The notes beneath the pieces were generated by a model, which did not search any database, was not told the origin of the DNA, and saw nothing but the letters and a program-made list of their open reading frames with translations. From Malania oleifera (Eukaryota; Streptophyta; Magnoliopsida; Santalales; Ximeniaceae): 64,000 nt of DNA. Positions 47,101 to 57,964 of the stretch are shown in pieces; the stretch's first letter is position 1, and every line of letters starts with the position of its first letter. Both the position numbers and the translations under genes were made by a program. Where the stretch lies: assembly GCF_029873635.1 (NCBI RefSeq), contig NC_080419.1, positions 69,793,823-69,857,822 of the forward strand. The letters run 5' to 3'.

Positions 47101-50100
47101 GAATCTAGTACTAACCCCCATGGAACCAAGAAAATTTGGGTACTAAAACTAGTTATCATATTATGTCCTTCAGATGTGCTTGAGATTGTCCTCCTTGAAG
47201 GTCAAGTGGTATATGGATAGCGGATGCTCACGATATATGATAGTAGATAAAGCTAAATTCGCATCTACCATATCCAAAGATGAATGATTCGTTACATTTG
47301 GGGATAACTCTAAAGGTAAAATCATTGGAATTGATAAGGTTGGTAAGGAACCTTCACTTGTCATTGATAATGTGTTATTAGTTGATGGATTGAAACATAA
47401 CTTATTGAGTATAAGTCAACTATGTGATAAAGGTTATAAAGTCTCAGTTGAACATGACAAATGCACTGTAGAGAACAAATCTGAAAACAAAATATTGATT
47501 GCTGATCGTCATGAAAATGTCTACACCACTAGCCTTGACAATCTTGCTTCTCAACATGTTACTTATTTTTCTGCTATAAATGAGATTAATTGGATTTGAC
47601 ATAGGAGATTAGGAAACACAAACATGGACTTAATATCTAAACTTGTTAAGGGAGAATTAGTTAAGGGATTGCCTAAGACAAAATTTGTGAAAGATAAAAT
47701 ATGTGATGCATGCCAACTAGGAAAACAAGCAAGAACTAGTTTTAAGAAGAAGAAAGTAATCTCTAATACTAGGCCACTTCAAATGCTACTTTTATATTTA
47801 TTTGGACCAAACCCAACTCAGAGTTTAGGAGGAAAATCATAAGCATTCTTCATAGTAGATGATTATTTAAGATATACATGGGTACTATTTTTAGGTCACA
47901 AAAATGAACCGTGTGAACAATTCATTAAACTGTGTAAGAAAATTCAAAATGAAAAGGGTTATACTGCACTAAAATTCGAAGTCATAGGGTAGAGAATTTA
48001 AAAATCAAGGCATGGAAGACTACTGCAATTCATAAGGAATAGCTCATAATTTTTCGGCTCCTAAAACACCACAGCAAAATGGTGTAGTTGAAAGAAAGAA
48101 TAGGTTTATACAAGAAATGACTAGAACTAGCTTAACAAACAAAAACTACCTAAGTACTTCTGGGCTGAGGCAGTAAATACCGTCTGTTATGTTCTAAATA
48201 GAGTTTTGATTAGATCATCTCTAAATAAGACTCCTAACGAATTATGGAGTGGCTATAGACCAAACATATCATATTTTCATGTCTTTGGCTATAATTGTTT
48301 TGTCCTTAGAGACAATGAACATTTAGGAAAATGTGAAATCAGATGAAGATATCTTTCTAGGGTATGCCTTAGATAGTAAAGCCTAAAGAGTATATAATAA
48401 ACGAACACAACCCATTATAGAATCCATTCATGTAGTATTCGATGAGTCAAATCCCTTCTCTAAAAGGACTGATGAAGATGAAATTGAGATAAATAAGGAA
48501 TTTGAAAATATGTCTATTGAAAATGATTCAGAAAAGAGAAATGAAATTAAGGAACCATCTGCTGAAACTAATCAAAATAAAAATGAGGTTAATGAACTAC
48601 CTAGAGAATGGAAGTACGTAAAGAGTCATCCTATTGATCAAATAATAGGTGAACCATTATGTGAAGTAGCCACACGATCCTCACTTAGGAATATGATTAG
48701 TCATTTTGCCTTTCTGTCTCAAGAAGAACCTAGGAATGTGACTGTAGCAATTGAGGATGAATCTTGGGTGATGTCCATGCAAGTAGAGTTAAACCAGTTT
48801 GAGAGAAATAAAGTATGGACATTAGTTCCTAGACCTGAGGATAAGACAATTATTGGAAAAAAATGGATATATAAGAACAAGAAAGATGAACATGGGATAG
48901 TTGTTAGAAATAAGACAAGACTAGTAGCTTAGGGATATAACTAGGAAAAAGGAATAGATTTTGAAGAAACCTTTGCACCTGTACTTAGAATGGAAGCCAT
49001 TCGAATGCTTTTAGCCTATGCTGCTTTTAAGGATTTCAAGTTGTATCAAATGGATGTTAAAAGTGCATTTTTAAATGGCTACATAAGTGAGAGGTATATG
49101 TAGAACAACCCCCAGGTTTTGAAAACCATAAGTATCCAAAACATGTTAATAGACTAACTAAAGCCTTGTACGGTTTAAAGCAAGCTTCTAGAACTTGGTA
49201 TGAAAGGCTAAGCGGTTTTCTACTGGATAATGGATTTATTAGAGGAAGGATAGACACAACACTTTTCATAAAGTCTAAGAAAAATGACATACTCCTAGTT
49301 CAAGTATACTTAGATTATATCATATTAGGAGCAACAAATAAAGAGTTGTGCAATGAGTTTGCAAGCACTATGCAAAATGAACTTGAGATTAGCATGATGG
49401 GTGAACTAAATTTCTTCCTAGGACTTCAGATCAAACAAGTGAAACATGGAATTTTTATAAATCAATCGAAGTACATTAGAGATATGCTCAAAAAGTTTAA
49501 TATGGAAGATGGAAAAATAGTAGGGACACCTATGTGCTCTTCTTTGAAATTAGACAAAGATGAACAAGGTATACCAGTAGATGTCAAGCTCTATCGTGGA
49601 ATGATCGGTAGCTTACTATATCTGACTGCCAGCAGACCTAACATAATGTTTAGCGTATGTTTGTGCGCAAGATTTCAGGCTGTACTAAAAGAGTCACATT
49701 TGTTAGCTATCAAACAGATACTTAGATACCTGATAAGAACTATTGAACTGGGGTTATGGTATCCTAAGTATACATCCTTTGAGATTATTAGCTATTCAGA
49801 TGTTGATTTCGCTGGTAACAAAGTAGATAGAAAGAGCACAAGTGACACATGTCATTTCTTAGGACATTCTTTAGCCTCTTGGTTTTCCAAGAAGCATAAT
49901 TCAGTTGCTTTTTTCATAGCTAAGACAGAATACATAGTGGCAGGAAGTTGTTGTGCTCAAATGTTTTACATAAAGCAACAACTTATGGATTTTGGATTAA
50001 GCTATGATACAATTCCTATAAGGTGCAACAATACGAGTGCAATAAACATCTCAAAGAATCCTATATTACATTCACGAACTAAACATATATAAATTAGACA

Positions 50101-50260
50101 TAATTTTTTTCATGATCATGTGCAAAAAGGAGATGCGACACTTGAGTTTGTATGCATAGATGAACAATGAGCAGACATATTCACGAAACCACTTGCGGAG
50201 GATAGGTTTATCCAAATTAGACATGAATTAAGCCTAATGCATAGTCAAGAAGTTGCTTAA
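47101..50260 (+). pseudogene. pol: pol of element D (protease, integrase, RT, RNase H)
   Basis: This is the copia domain order. The protease has its active site at about 47210 (WYMDSGCSRYM), intact. The integrase zinc domain (about 47590-47760) has HRRLGNTNM, then CDAC; the second His is Asn. The integrase core (about 47830-48200) has IVDDYLRYTW and GVVERKN, but the second catalytic Asp codon is missing near 47978. A hinge and VFGY segment (about 48290) follow. RT (48720-49560) has WIYKNKKDE and [10 protein letters not shown], then YLDYIILG where YVDDIIFG is expected, so one catalytic Asp is lost. RNase H (49790-50260) ends ADIFTKPLAEDRF. Stops at 48930 and 48942 sit where relatives have Gln, and the one at 47599 sits where they have Trp. 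It is inactive. Confidence 0.88.
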
Positions 50261-50900
50261 AATTATATTAGATGACATAATTTAGGGGGAGCAATATCAC
50301 TTAATATTCACAATTGGTTAAAAATTTCAAATTCAGCTCATTTGTTCCCATTTGGTATCACATTTGTTCACATTTGGTATTAAACTCGTATCATGATGAG
50401 TGCATGTTAACTGACACATGTTAATCCTCACATAACCTTTGAACTTTAGTGACTGTTTTTGCTTATCCATGTCTATGAATTTTGACACACTGTTTATGTT
50501 CACATTGCTTAATTCAACAACACAGTTTTTTGTATTAGCAAGGGGGAGAAGTAAATTGAATTAACATAGTTAGACATATTTCACAGTACAATTTTTGAAA
50601 TCTGAAGGTTGCATATTTTTTTAAAAATTGAGATTTAATTATGTCTGAACATTTTTGTTATATACCTTTTTGTTGATGTAAAAAGGGGGAGAAGAATATA
50701 AGGGAATAGCAAAAATAGTTGGCAAAAGTACATAAGTACATGAGTTATATGTGCAAAACTATTGCCTATTTTCAATTGTGTATGAGCATATTTCATATTG
50801 TTGAATATTTGATTGTGCATTATTTGAGGGGAAGCTTTGTTAGGCGTAACCCATTTTATATTTTTGCTCGTGTATTTGTCATCATCAAAAAGGGGGAGAT
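50261..50900 (+). other. 3' tail of D with repeated polypurine tracts
   Basis: There is no coding sequence. Purine tracts of the AGGGGGAGA type occur at about 50283-50291, 50541-50550, 50681-50693 and 50887-50900. The last lies directly before the 3' LTR and is the likely primer for plus-strand synthesis. Several such tracts before the 3' LTR are a known trait of Sireviruses. Confidence 0.75.
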
Positions 50901-53900
50901 TGTTAACTCTATGAGTCAAATCCTGTTTTGATAATGACAAATCACTTGGTATTTGATCCGTGCATTGAGAATGTGAGTAGGAACATTATTGAGCATGCAC
51001 GGAAGGTTAGAAAGCCATGGAAGCCATGAGGATTAAAGGATATACAACTTGACACAATCCATGGAACTAAAAGAGTATAAGAATGAAGTAGCAAGCGTCG
51101 AGTTCAAAATTGTCATGGGAATGGGTATTTAGAACTAAATATATTTACATATTTCATATGATTTAATTCGAAGCTCAAAATATACCCTAGTGACCGGTGC
51201 AAACTGCAAGTGCACAGTATTGTAGTTTTATAATATAATGATGTGTAGAGTATCGTCCTCAGGGATTGATGTCTTAATTTTACCAAGTACTGAAATTTTA
51301 CTAACCTTGATTTTATTTAGAAAAATTAACAATTTTAGACTGCAAAATTTAAACAAAGCTACTTTAATAAACTATTCAGGAGAATTTAAAACTGAATACC
51401 GCGTGTCAAATTGATGATGGTGAAAACTTCTAGGAAACCGATTTCACCTAGTTTCTCACTATGCTTTACTCATTTAGCTAATTTAACTTCGTTTTCTCTG
51501 TTTGTTGGCAAATCGCCAATTTTTCCAAAAGCCTCTTTCAATAGTCAATCGGAACCTATTCTTGTTTATTATTTAACATAAGAGTATGCAAATTAATAAT
51601 GCAAGAACGCAGTAAGACCCTCGATTTTTTTATGCTACGTAGGTTCATATAAGTCTTTCGATCTCTATATTTACCTACGCTGATTTATCCAAGATCTATC
51701 CTATAATCCCCCTTTTCGGTAGCAAATCACAAGACTAAAATCATTTAATTAATGACCAGTTAATTAAAAGCATTAGGCACAGAATAACTCAAACAAACAT
51801 TAATGAAAACTATTTCAGATTAGCATCAAAGAGCAAGCATAGTTCGAAACTGGCTACATCGTTTTTCTAGAATTCAAAATTTTAGTTCATTCCGAAAATA
51901 AAATCCAACATAACAGATTTCACCATATTTTCTTCAATTTGGAGCGTACGGGAAAGATCAACACTCGCCACACCGCCGTTGCGCGTCACGAACATCCCGA
52001 ACACCGCCGTTGTTCGCCGCCTTCCGATTCTGAAAAGATAGTATTTTTGCGTGCTTCCAACTCTCCTTTGCTAGCTGTGTGTGTATCTACGCAGCACCCC
52101 CAAAAGAAAACCACAAGAAAGCTCTCCAAAAAATAATTTTTCTAAGAAACTCTATGTGCTTTTGGCCTCCCTTCTCTTTCTCCCCAAGAAAATTTTTTTT
52201 TTTCTTCCTATAGTGCGGCCTCTCTCCCCTCAGCCCCAGCGCATGCTGCTCTCTCCAAATCTCTTCTTGCACACGGCACTCCCCCCACAAGGAAACCCTC
52301 CCTTGTTGACTTTTCCATCCTTTCCTTTTATCCTTTCTTTCTTTGCTTTTCTTTCCTTTCTTTTTTTCTTTCCATTCTTTTGTCTTTCCTTTGTATGTAC
52401 CTAGCGCACACTGCCCTTATGAGATGACCTGGCTGCATGGCTGGGTCACATCTCATTTTTTGATTTTTTGATTTTCTTTTTTTTTTCAAAGGTACATGAA
52501 CTGCCCTCCTCTTTCAAGCCCACTTTCGACCCTCTTAAAGCTCGTAACTCTCAAAGCTTAAACCATAAAAGATGTAGAGCTCTTTTTTAGCTTTTCCTAG
52601 AATTTTGAATCATCTCAATCGGAGCTTGTATGAGAAGGTTATGCCAAGATTACGAAGAATTGTCGAAAAAATCCATAAAACGGCGTATGCTAACTTCACG
52701 TCTGGTTTCGGCCTTGATGCTGCCAGTATTTTGTAAAACACAAAATACAAAAATTGTAGATTGTTTTCTTATCTTTCTACAGCATCTTGAATCATCTGAA
52801 TCAAAGGTTGGATGAGAGAGTTACGCACAGATTGCAAAGTACTGTCGATTTTTTTTAGCTTCCAACAGTTGCTCTGCAATAAAAAACACCAAAATTTCAT
52901 ACATTACTCAATAAAACCCAAATTTTATAAATAGAACACAATGTTAGAATATTGAGAGTAATTAGGCATTTAAATACAAAATATCATTTGCAATGCATGA
53001 ATTAAAGCACCTAATTACGCAATTTAAGCGCGTAATCACTAGATTGACCTTAGGACTCATACATCTCATGAAAATCTTTTAGGGGTTATTCATTGACTTA
53101 GAGACTCTATTTAAAACCCTAAAAAATGTTTTATGAAGAAGTAAAACAAGAAATAAAAAATAGTTTTTGAAAATAAAATAAAATAAAACTAAAGTTGAAC
53201 TGCCTTGACGACTGAGGATTACCCTCAGAAGTCTGAAGATGAAACTTCAGACGACTGAAGTTTTACTTCAAACATCTGAAGAATTTCCTTAGAAGATTGA
53301 AGAGTTAGTTCAGTCATCTAAAGAATTAATTTTGAAACAGAGAACAGGCTAAACACCTTCAGACGTCAGAACGGGGACTTCAAAAAAGTGAACCTATACT
53401 ATGACTTTCAGTGCTTTAAGGAACTTCAGTCGTTTGAACCCAAGAGCTCAGTCATCTGAACTTGCATAAACTTAAAAAATCTGGTTTTTAGCAAGAGAAT
53501 ACGCGAGTCATTTAAGTAATCAAGTTGATCCAATGGTCAAGACTTAACTTAGGGCCGAGAATACTTATAAAATCAACCTCTAAACCCTAGTGCCTCACTT
53601 TTTTCATATGATTAAGGAGTTTTGAACATTCTTGCACATCTCCTGAGATTTTTGAATACTATTGCTAAAAATCATTGTCTACACTACAAAGAACACACAT
53701 TTACTTGGGCATTCGCATATTCAAGATTTGAGCAAATAGATGTGCAACCTCTGCTAAATCTAGGTTTGATCTTGACGTTTGGAAATTATTTTATTGAGCT
53801 TTCAATTTTTATTAATCGATCATCTTCTTCATTATTCGTTTAGTAAAAAATATTTTTGGGAGCAAGAAACTTATTTTCCCATAGTTATTTATTTGAAAAA

Positions 53901-54812
53901 TATTTTGGGAATAGTATTCTAAAGTTTGATTCATTGTGATATTCAAAGTTATATTTTTATTCAAAGAGATCTATCTTATTGGTGCAAAAAGTATTTAAAA
54001 AATATTGTTTGTTAAATTTTTGAAATACTCAAAGTCATACATTTATTCAAAGGTTTGATCTTACGAAGTATTTGATAGCAAGAACTTAGATCTTCATAAT
54101 ATTCAAGACAAATTTTTTAATAAGATCACATTCTATATTCTTGCATCTAGTAAGTTGAACTAAAACCCTAAGTTCTCCAAAGCATCTACTTATAATTATT
54201 TTGGGAGATTTGATCAAAGGGAAATTTTGTGAAGCATATCATTCATATAACGATTACATCGTTGCATACATACTAAGCTTCAAGTCTTATCATATGAATA
54301 TGTGTTAGGACTTCCATTGTACTCACTAGCTTTGTTAGAAGTAATATTGAGTTTTTGCAGATTTGAAATTTTATATTGTAATCACGGTTCAGGTTGTGAA
54401 CTAGGTAAGGAGGAAGCTGTGCCTCTTGTAAGAAGCGGATTGCAAGGGAAGCTCCGTCTCGGTTAAAGGAGCAGGGATTTAGTGAAATCCTTGAGTGGGT
54501 TGCTCAAGGCGAGGACGTAGGCCGGGTTGGCTGAACCTCGTAAAATCGTGTTTGCCTTCTCCCTTCCCTTATCTTTTTAATTTCCGCTTGCATTTCATTA
54601 TCAGCTTTTGCATGGTTGTATGTTGATTTTTATTATATGCACTTGATAATTAATTGGGTAAAATAGAATTTATTGAGGTAATAATTTGAATTAATTTCAA
54701 GCCCCTGCAATTAATTTGTTAAATATTGAAATAGGGATTTAGAGGTAAAACAAACTAAGTTTTTTAAAATAACCAATTCACCCCACCTCTTGGGATTGCA
54801 CCTGAATTAACA
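50901..54812 (+). repeat. 3' LTR of D, interrupted by F
   Basis: It starts TGTTAACTCTATGAG and ends GCACCTGAATTAACA. Apart from 51191-53042 it aligns with the 5' LTR end to end, with visible substitutions and small gaps (for example around 53350-53420). Its own length without F is about 2.06 kb. Confidence 0.92.
51191..53038. mobile_element. Element F: 1.85-kb TG...CA insert, probable solo LTR
   Basis: It begins TGACCGGTGCAAACTGCAAG and ends GCGCGTAATCA. CTAG flanks it on both sides (51187-51190 and 53039-53042), while the 5' LTR of D has a single CTAG at the matching place. It has no gag or pol and no second LTR. An early ATCGTCCTCAGGGATTGATG word (51252) is of a kind I associate with plant gypsy LTRs, but I cannot name the family. 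The middle has a GC-rich stretch (51950-52030) and T/C-rich tracts (52160-52400). Confidence 0.7.
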
Positions 54813-54817
54813 TCCTC

Positions 54818-55534
54818 TCCTCCACTAACCCTACCTAGCTCTCCGCTAGAAGCTTGAAGGTGTAGATCTCTTCTTCTATCCCTACTCCTCTGCATCCATC
54901 CACTCACTAGCCTCAACCAACACTGCCCTATTGACTAACTCAACAAAGTCCTCTATCTTTAACACTACTACCTTCTTGTATATTCCATGCCCCAATCCCC
55001 TTTCAAACTGCCTTGCTTTCTTTACTACTGGACTGACTGTTGTCCCTACTTCAGATTCAGGAACTCTTTCACTTTAGCTTTCCTGACAGTGGCATAGAAA
55101 TATCTGTCAAAGAATAATTCTCTAAATCGACCCCATGTCATAACTATTGGCGTCGTCTTGTGCTGCTCTGGAAATTTCACTGCAGTCCACCACCTCTCAG
55201 CCTCCCTCGTCAGTTTATAGGTGGCGAAGAGGACCCTTTATTCCTTCGTACACTGCAATACTGCCAAAACTTTCTCGATCTTATGCATCCAATTCTCGTC
55301 GGCTGTAAGATCAACTCCTCTTGAAAATGCTGAAGGATTCATCTTAGTAAATTTATTTATCATGCACCCATGGCCTGCAGATGGGCCACCATACTCTCTG
55401 AAACTCCTAACGATCTCATCCATAACCTGCTGAACCACACTGCATAATACTACATTAGAGTCAACCCCGCCTACACTCGAGGGCCCTGCACCCTCACTAC
55501 CACTCGCATGGTCACTACCTCCTCTAGGGTCCAT
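54818..55534 (-). pseudogene. gag: gag of element C, N-terminal part (broken)
   Basis: On the minus strand the ATG is at 55534, one base after an acceptor-like CTTTTCAG (AG at 55536-55537). The frame runs MDPRGGSDHASGSEGAGP, then a FTKMNPSAFSRG segment, and stops at 55238. It continues in the same frame with WWTAVKF and MTWGRFRELFFDRYF before more stops. It is cut at 54817 by D. The other side of the target is at 40058, where the zinc knuckle and pol follow. The GG in the usual F-x-GG motif reads RG. Confidence 0.82.
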
Positions 55535-55850
55535 CCTGAAAAGACAATAAACATGGCTCAAGGACCCTATTCTTATAATTTACACATCTAACTAAAATCT
55601 TATATCATGCCCCTATCTTAACATCCTTTTTCTTAATTCAAAATTCAATCCTACACTTTGGAAACACAACCCGACAATAGTTTACTATGGCTTTCCTGAA
55701 ATCGTCGCCTTAGGAAAAACACAGAAACCACCACGAAAGTTCTGCCTCTAAACTTCAAAACAAAACTTCAAAAAAAAACCTTAAATTCTTTTCCTATACT
55801 CTGGTATTGTTTTCGCTACACTCTAGAGTCTACAGAATCTAGCAACCTAG

Positions 55851-55862
55851 GCTTTGATACCA
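55851..55862 (-). promoter_or_regulatory. Primer binding site of C (initiator Met-tRNA)
   Basis: On the minus strand TGGTATCAAAGC lies three bases after the LTR end. It matches the initiator Met-tRNA consensus at 11 of 12 positions. Confidence 0.85.
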
Positions 55863-55865
55863 AAC

Positions 55866-57964
55866 TGTAATGACCTGCCTATTTTACCGTAATAATAATT
55901 TTTTTAAAAAATAATAACATTTAATATAATATTCCTGATCATTTGATAAAATAATATCAAACTGGACTCATGGTACCAGGGATATACCTGAAATACAACT
56001 CTGCAACCTAAGTAGCGGTAAACATAAAATCATATACATATCAAATCATCCAACCAGCACAATACCAGAGTTTTACTAAAACTGTTTTATACATATACAC
56101 ATCCCAAAATGACCAAAAAGTGTCCTAGGGTCACAACCCAAAAATCCATCAGACCCTAGCATAACAACTTACCTTTCTGATAGGGTAGGATAGTAAACCT
56201 CTAACATTGCATAGCTCTATCCACTCTTCTATCTAGAGCTCCTGAAATGTTTATATAGCTGGGGTGAGACACCTCTCAATAAGGGAAATAAACTAATGTC
56301 AGTGTTTGACAACATGAGTACTTTCGTGTTATACATATAATAGTACATAAAGCATATTTGGCAAAATTGTCTGTATCATATCTGGATAAAACATAATTTA
56401 TCATAACATGGAATAACATACTAAGTTTCTATACATGAAATCATCATATATAATTATACATGAAATAATACCTTGGATGGATAGCTGGCTGGTGTCATGT
56501 CTTACCCCAACATGACTAAGTTGTGCGACTCGAAGACGGGACCTAGCAATGGTTGGACGACCATGCTAGATTAACATAAGTCTGTAAGTACGATGAGTCT
56601 ACCCCTCCTGGTTCGGATGCCAGAGGGACGCCTGCACTACCATACCACATCGACTTACGATCTTCCACTACCCCTTACAACATGTGGTAGCACTAACATA
56701 TACATGATCGTGATCATATAACTATGATACCATACTTCATGAAAGTCTAAACCAAGCCATCCGGGTTCAAATAACATATAGTAGATCTCAAATAATGATA
56801 CATAGCTGCTTCATGATAATATCTTCCATGATAATATTTTCATGAATTTTTTCTTATCACAACATATAAACCACGGCTCTTATGCTGACATTTTGTATCT
56901 TATAAATCACAGCCCTTATGTCGGCATAGTAAAACATGAAAACCACGGCCCTTACGCCGGTATAGCATATCATATAAAAATCACGTCCCTTACATCATCA
57001 TGTCATATCATGTAAAATCATGGCCCTTGCGCCGACATATATTTTAACATACATAGTTTGAAATCTTTGTACTGTTTCAATACCATATTTTAAACATTGT
57101 TCTCGTATCATTTTTAATATCTTCCTGAAAATAGTAATAACATGCTGATTCTGAGAACATAATATTCTAATACTATGTAAAATCATAGAATTTCATATTC
57201 ATGCCACACAAAAATAAATATTGTTTAATTTGTAAAATCTACACAAAATCTTATTCCCTACTGAAGTGTATTAAAATCATTTTCATGTTAACAGCAGTAT
57301 TTCCAAACTCAGTTCTATAACATACATAATTTCCTTAAAAATAAAAATTGAATATTAATAAATAATTTCATGGAAATATTGACTTAGTTTATCCCCTTAC
57401 CTAACTTATGGAAAAGCACACAATTTACTCCAAAATTATACCCGTGTGTTCCCCAAGTTAACACCCTGAAATTGCATTTCCCCCTAACAAAACTTTAGTA
57501 TAAACCCATCTAATACCTTTCCTTAACCTGGTTTTGGAGTGATGCCTGAAATGCCTGATTCTAAAAATTACTCTGGTTAAACTGCAGAAAATCGCCGCTG
57601 GGATCCCAAAATCATGTTTATCAGCTGATTCGGGCTAAAATCAGGCGAGAAATTGAGGTGAGAGAGAGAGAGCTAGCCGCAACCCTTGACGAGAGAGAGA
57701 GTGATTTGATTTTTAATCAATTAAAATGATTTAAACCCTTTATATAGGGTTTCTGGCGCAGGGAAAACCTTCCCTGGAACCGTCGACGGTTTGGTCTTTT
57801 AACCAAGCCATTTTTACTGTTTTACCCTTACCCTACCGCGGTAATAACAAAATCGTCAACAGTTTCCTGCTCCCCACCAAACCATCGACGGTTTGATCTA
57901 CACCAAACCAAATTTCCTCTTTTTCTTTATTTTTCTTACTATTCCCATTTTTTGGGTCGCTACA
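55866..57964 (-). repeat. 5' LTR of C (2099 bp)
   Basis: On the minus strand it starts TGTAGCGACCCAAAAAAT at 57964 and ends AGGTCATTACA at 55866. In order it has CCGTCGACGGTT-type palindromes (57900-57775), the TATA word CTATATAAAGGG (about 57748), CT runs (57720-57655), donor-like GGTAAGGGG (57400), a 37-bp minisatellite, the shared module (about 56265) and CATTTCAGG (about 56245). Confidence 0.9.
56871..57040 (-). repeat. About 37-bp minisatellite in the LTR of C, five copies
   Basis: CACGGC(C/T)CTTA(C/T)GC-GGCATA-like units start at about 56872, 56908, 56944, 56982 and 57019. CpG positions vary between copies. Confidence 0.85.

Larger units (their letters stand above)
40059..54812 (+). 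mobile_element. Element D: Sirevirus-like Ty1/copia retrotransposon with two inserts
   Basis: The 5' LTR is 40059-42166 and the 3' LTR is 50901-54812 (interrupted by F). A TCCTC duplication on both sides shows insertion into the gag-pol of C. The inside has an initiator-Met primer site, gag with two zinc knuckles, protease, integrase, RT and RNase H in copia order, then a long tail with several purine tracts. LTRs of about 2.1 kb, two CCHC knuckles and repeated purine tracts suggest the Sirevirus (SIRE/Maximus) lineage. The span includes LINE E and element F; without them it is about 9.6 kb. All genes are broken. Confidence 0.9.

Noticed and set aside
52081..52404. 107-codon plus-strand frame in F, rich in Phe, Pro and Leu
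   Set aside because: Low-complexity translation of a T/C-rich tract. No domain.
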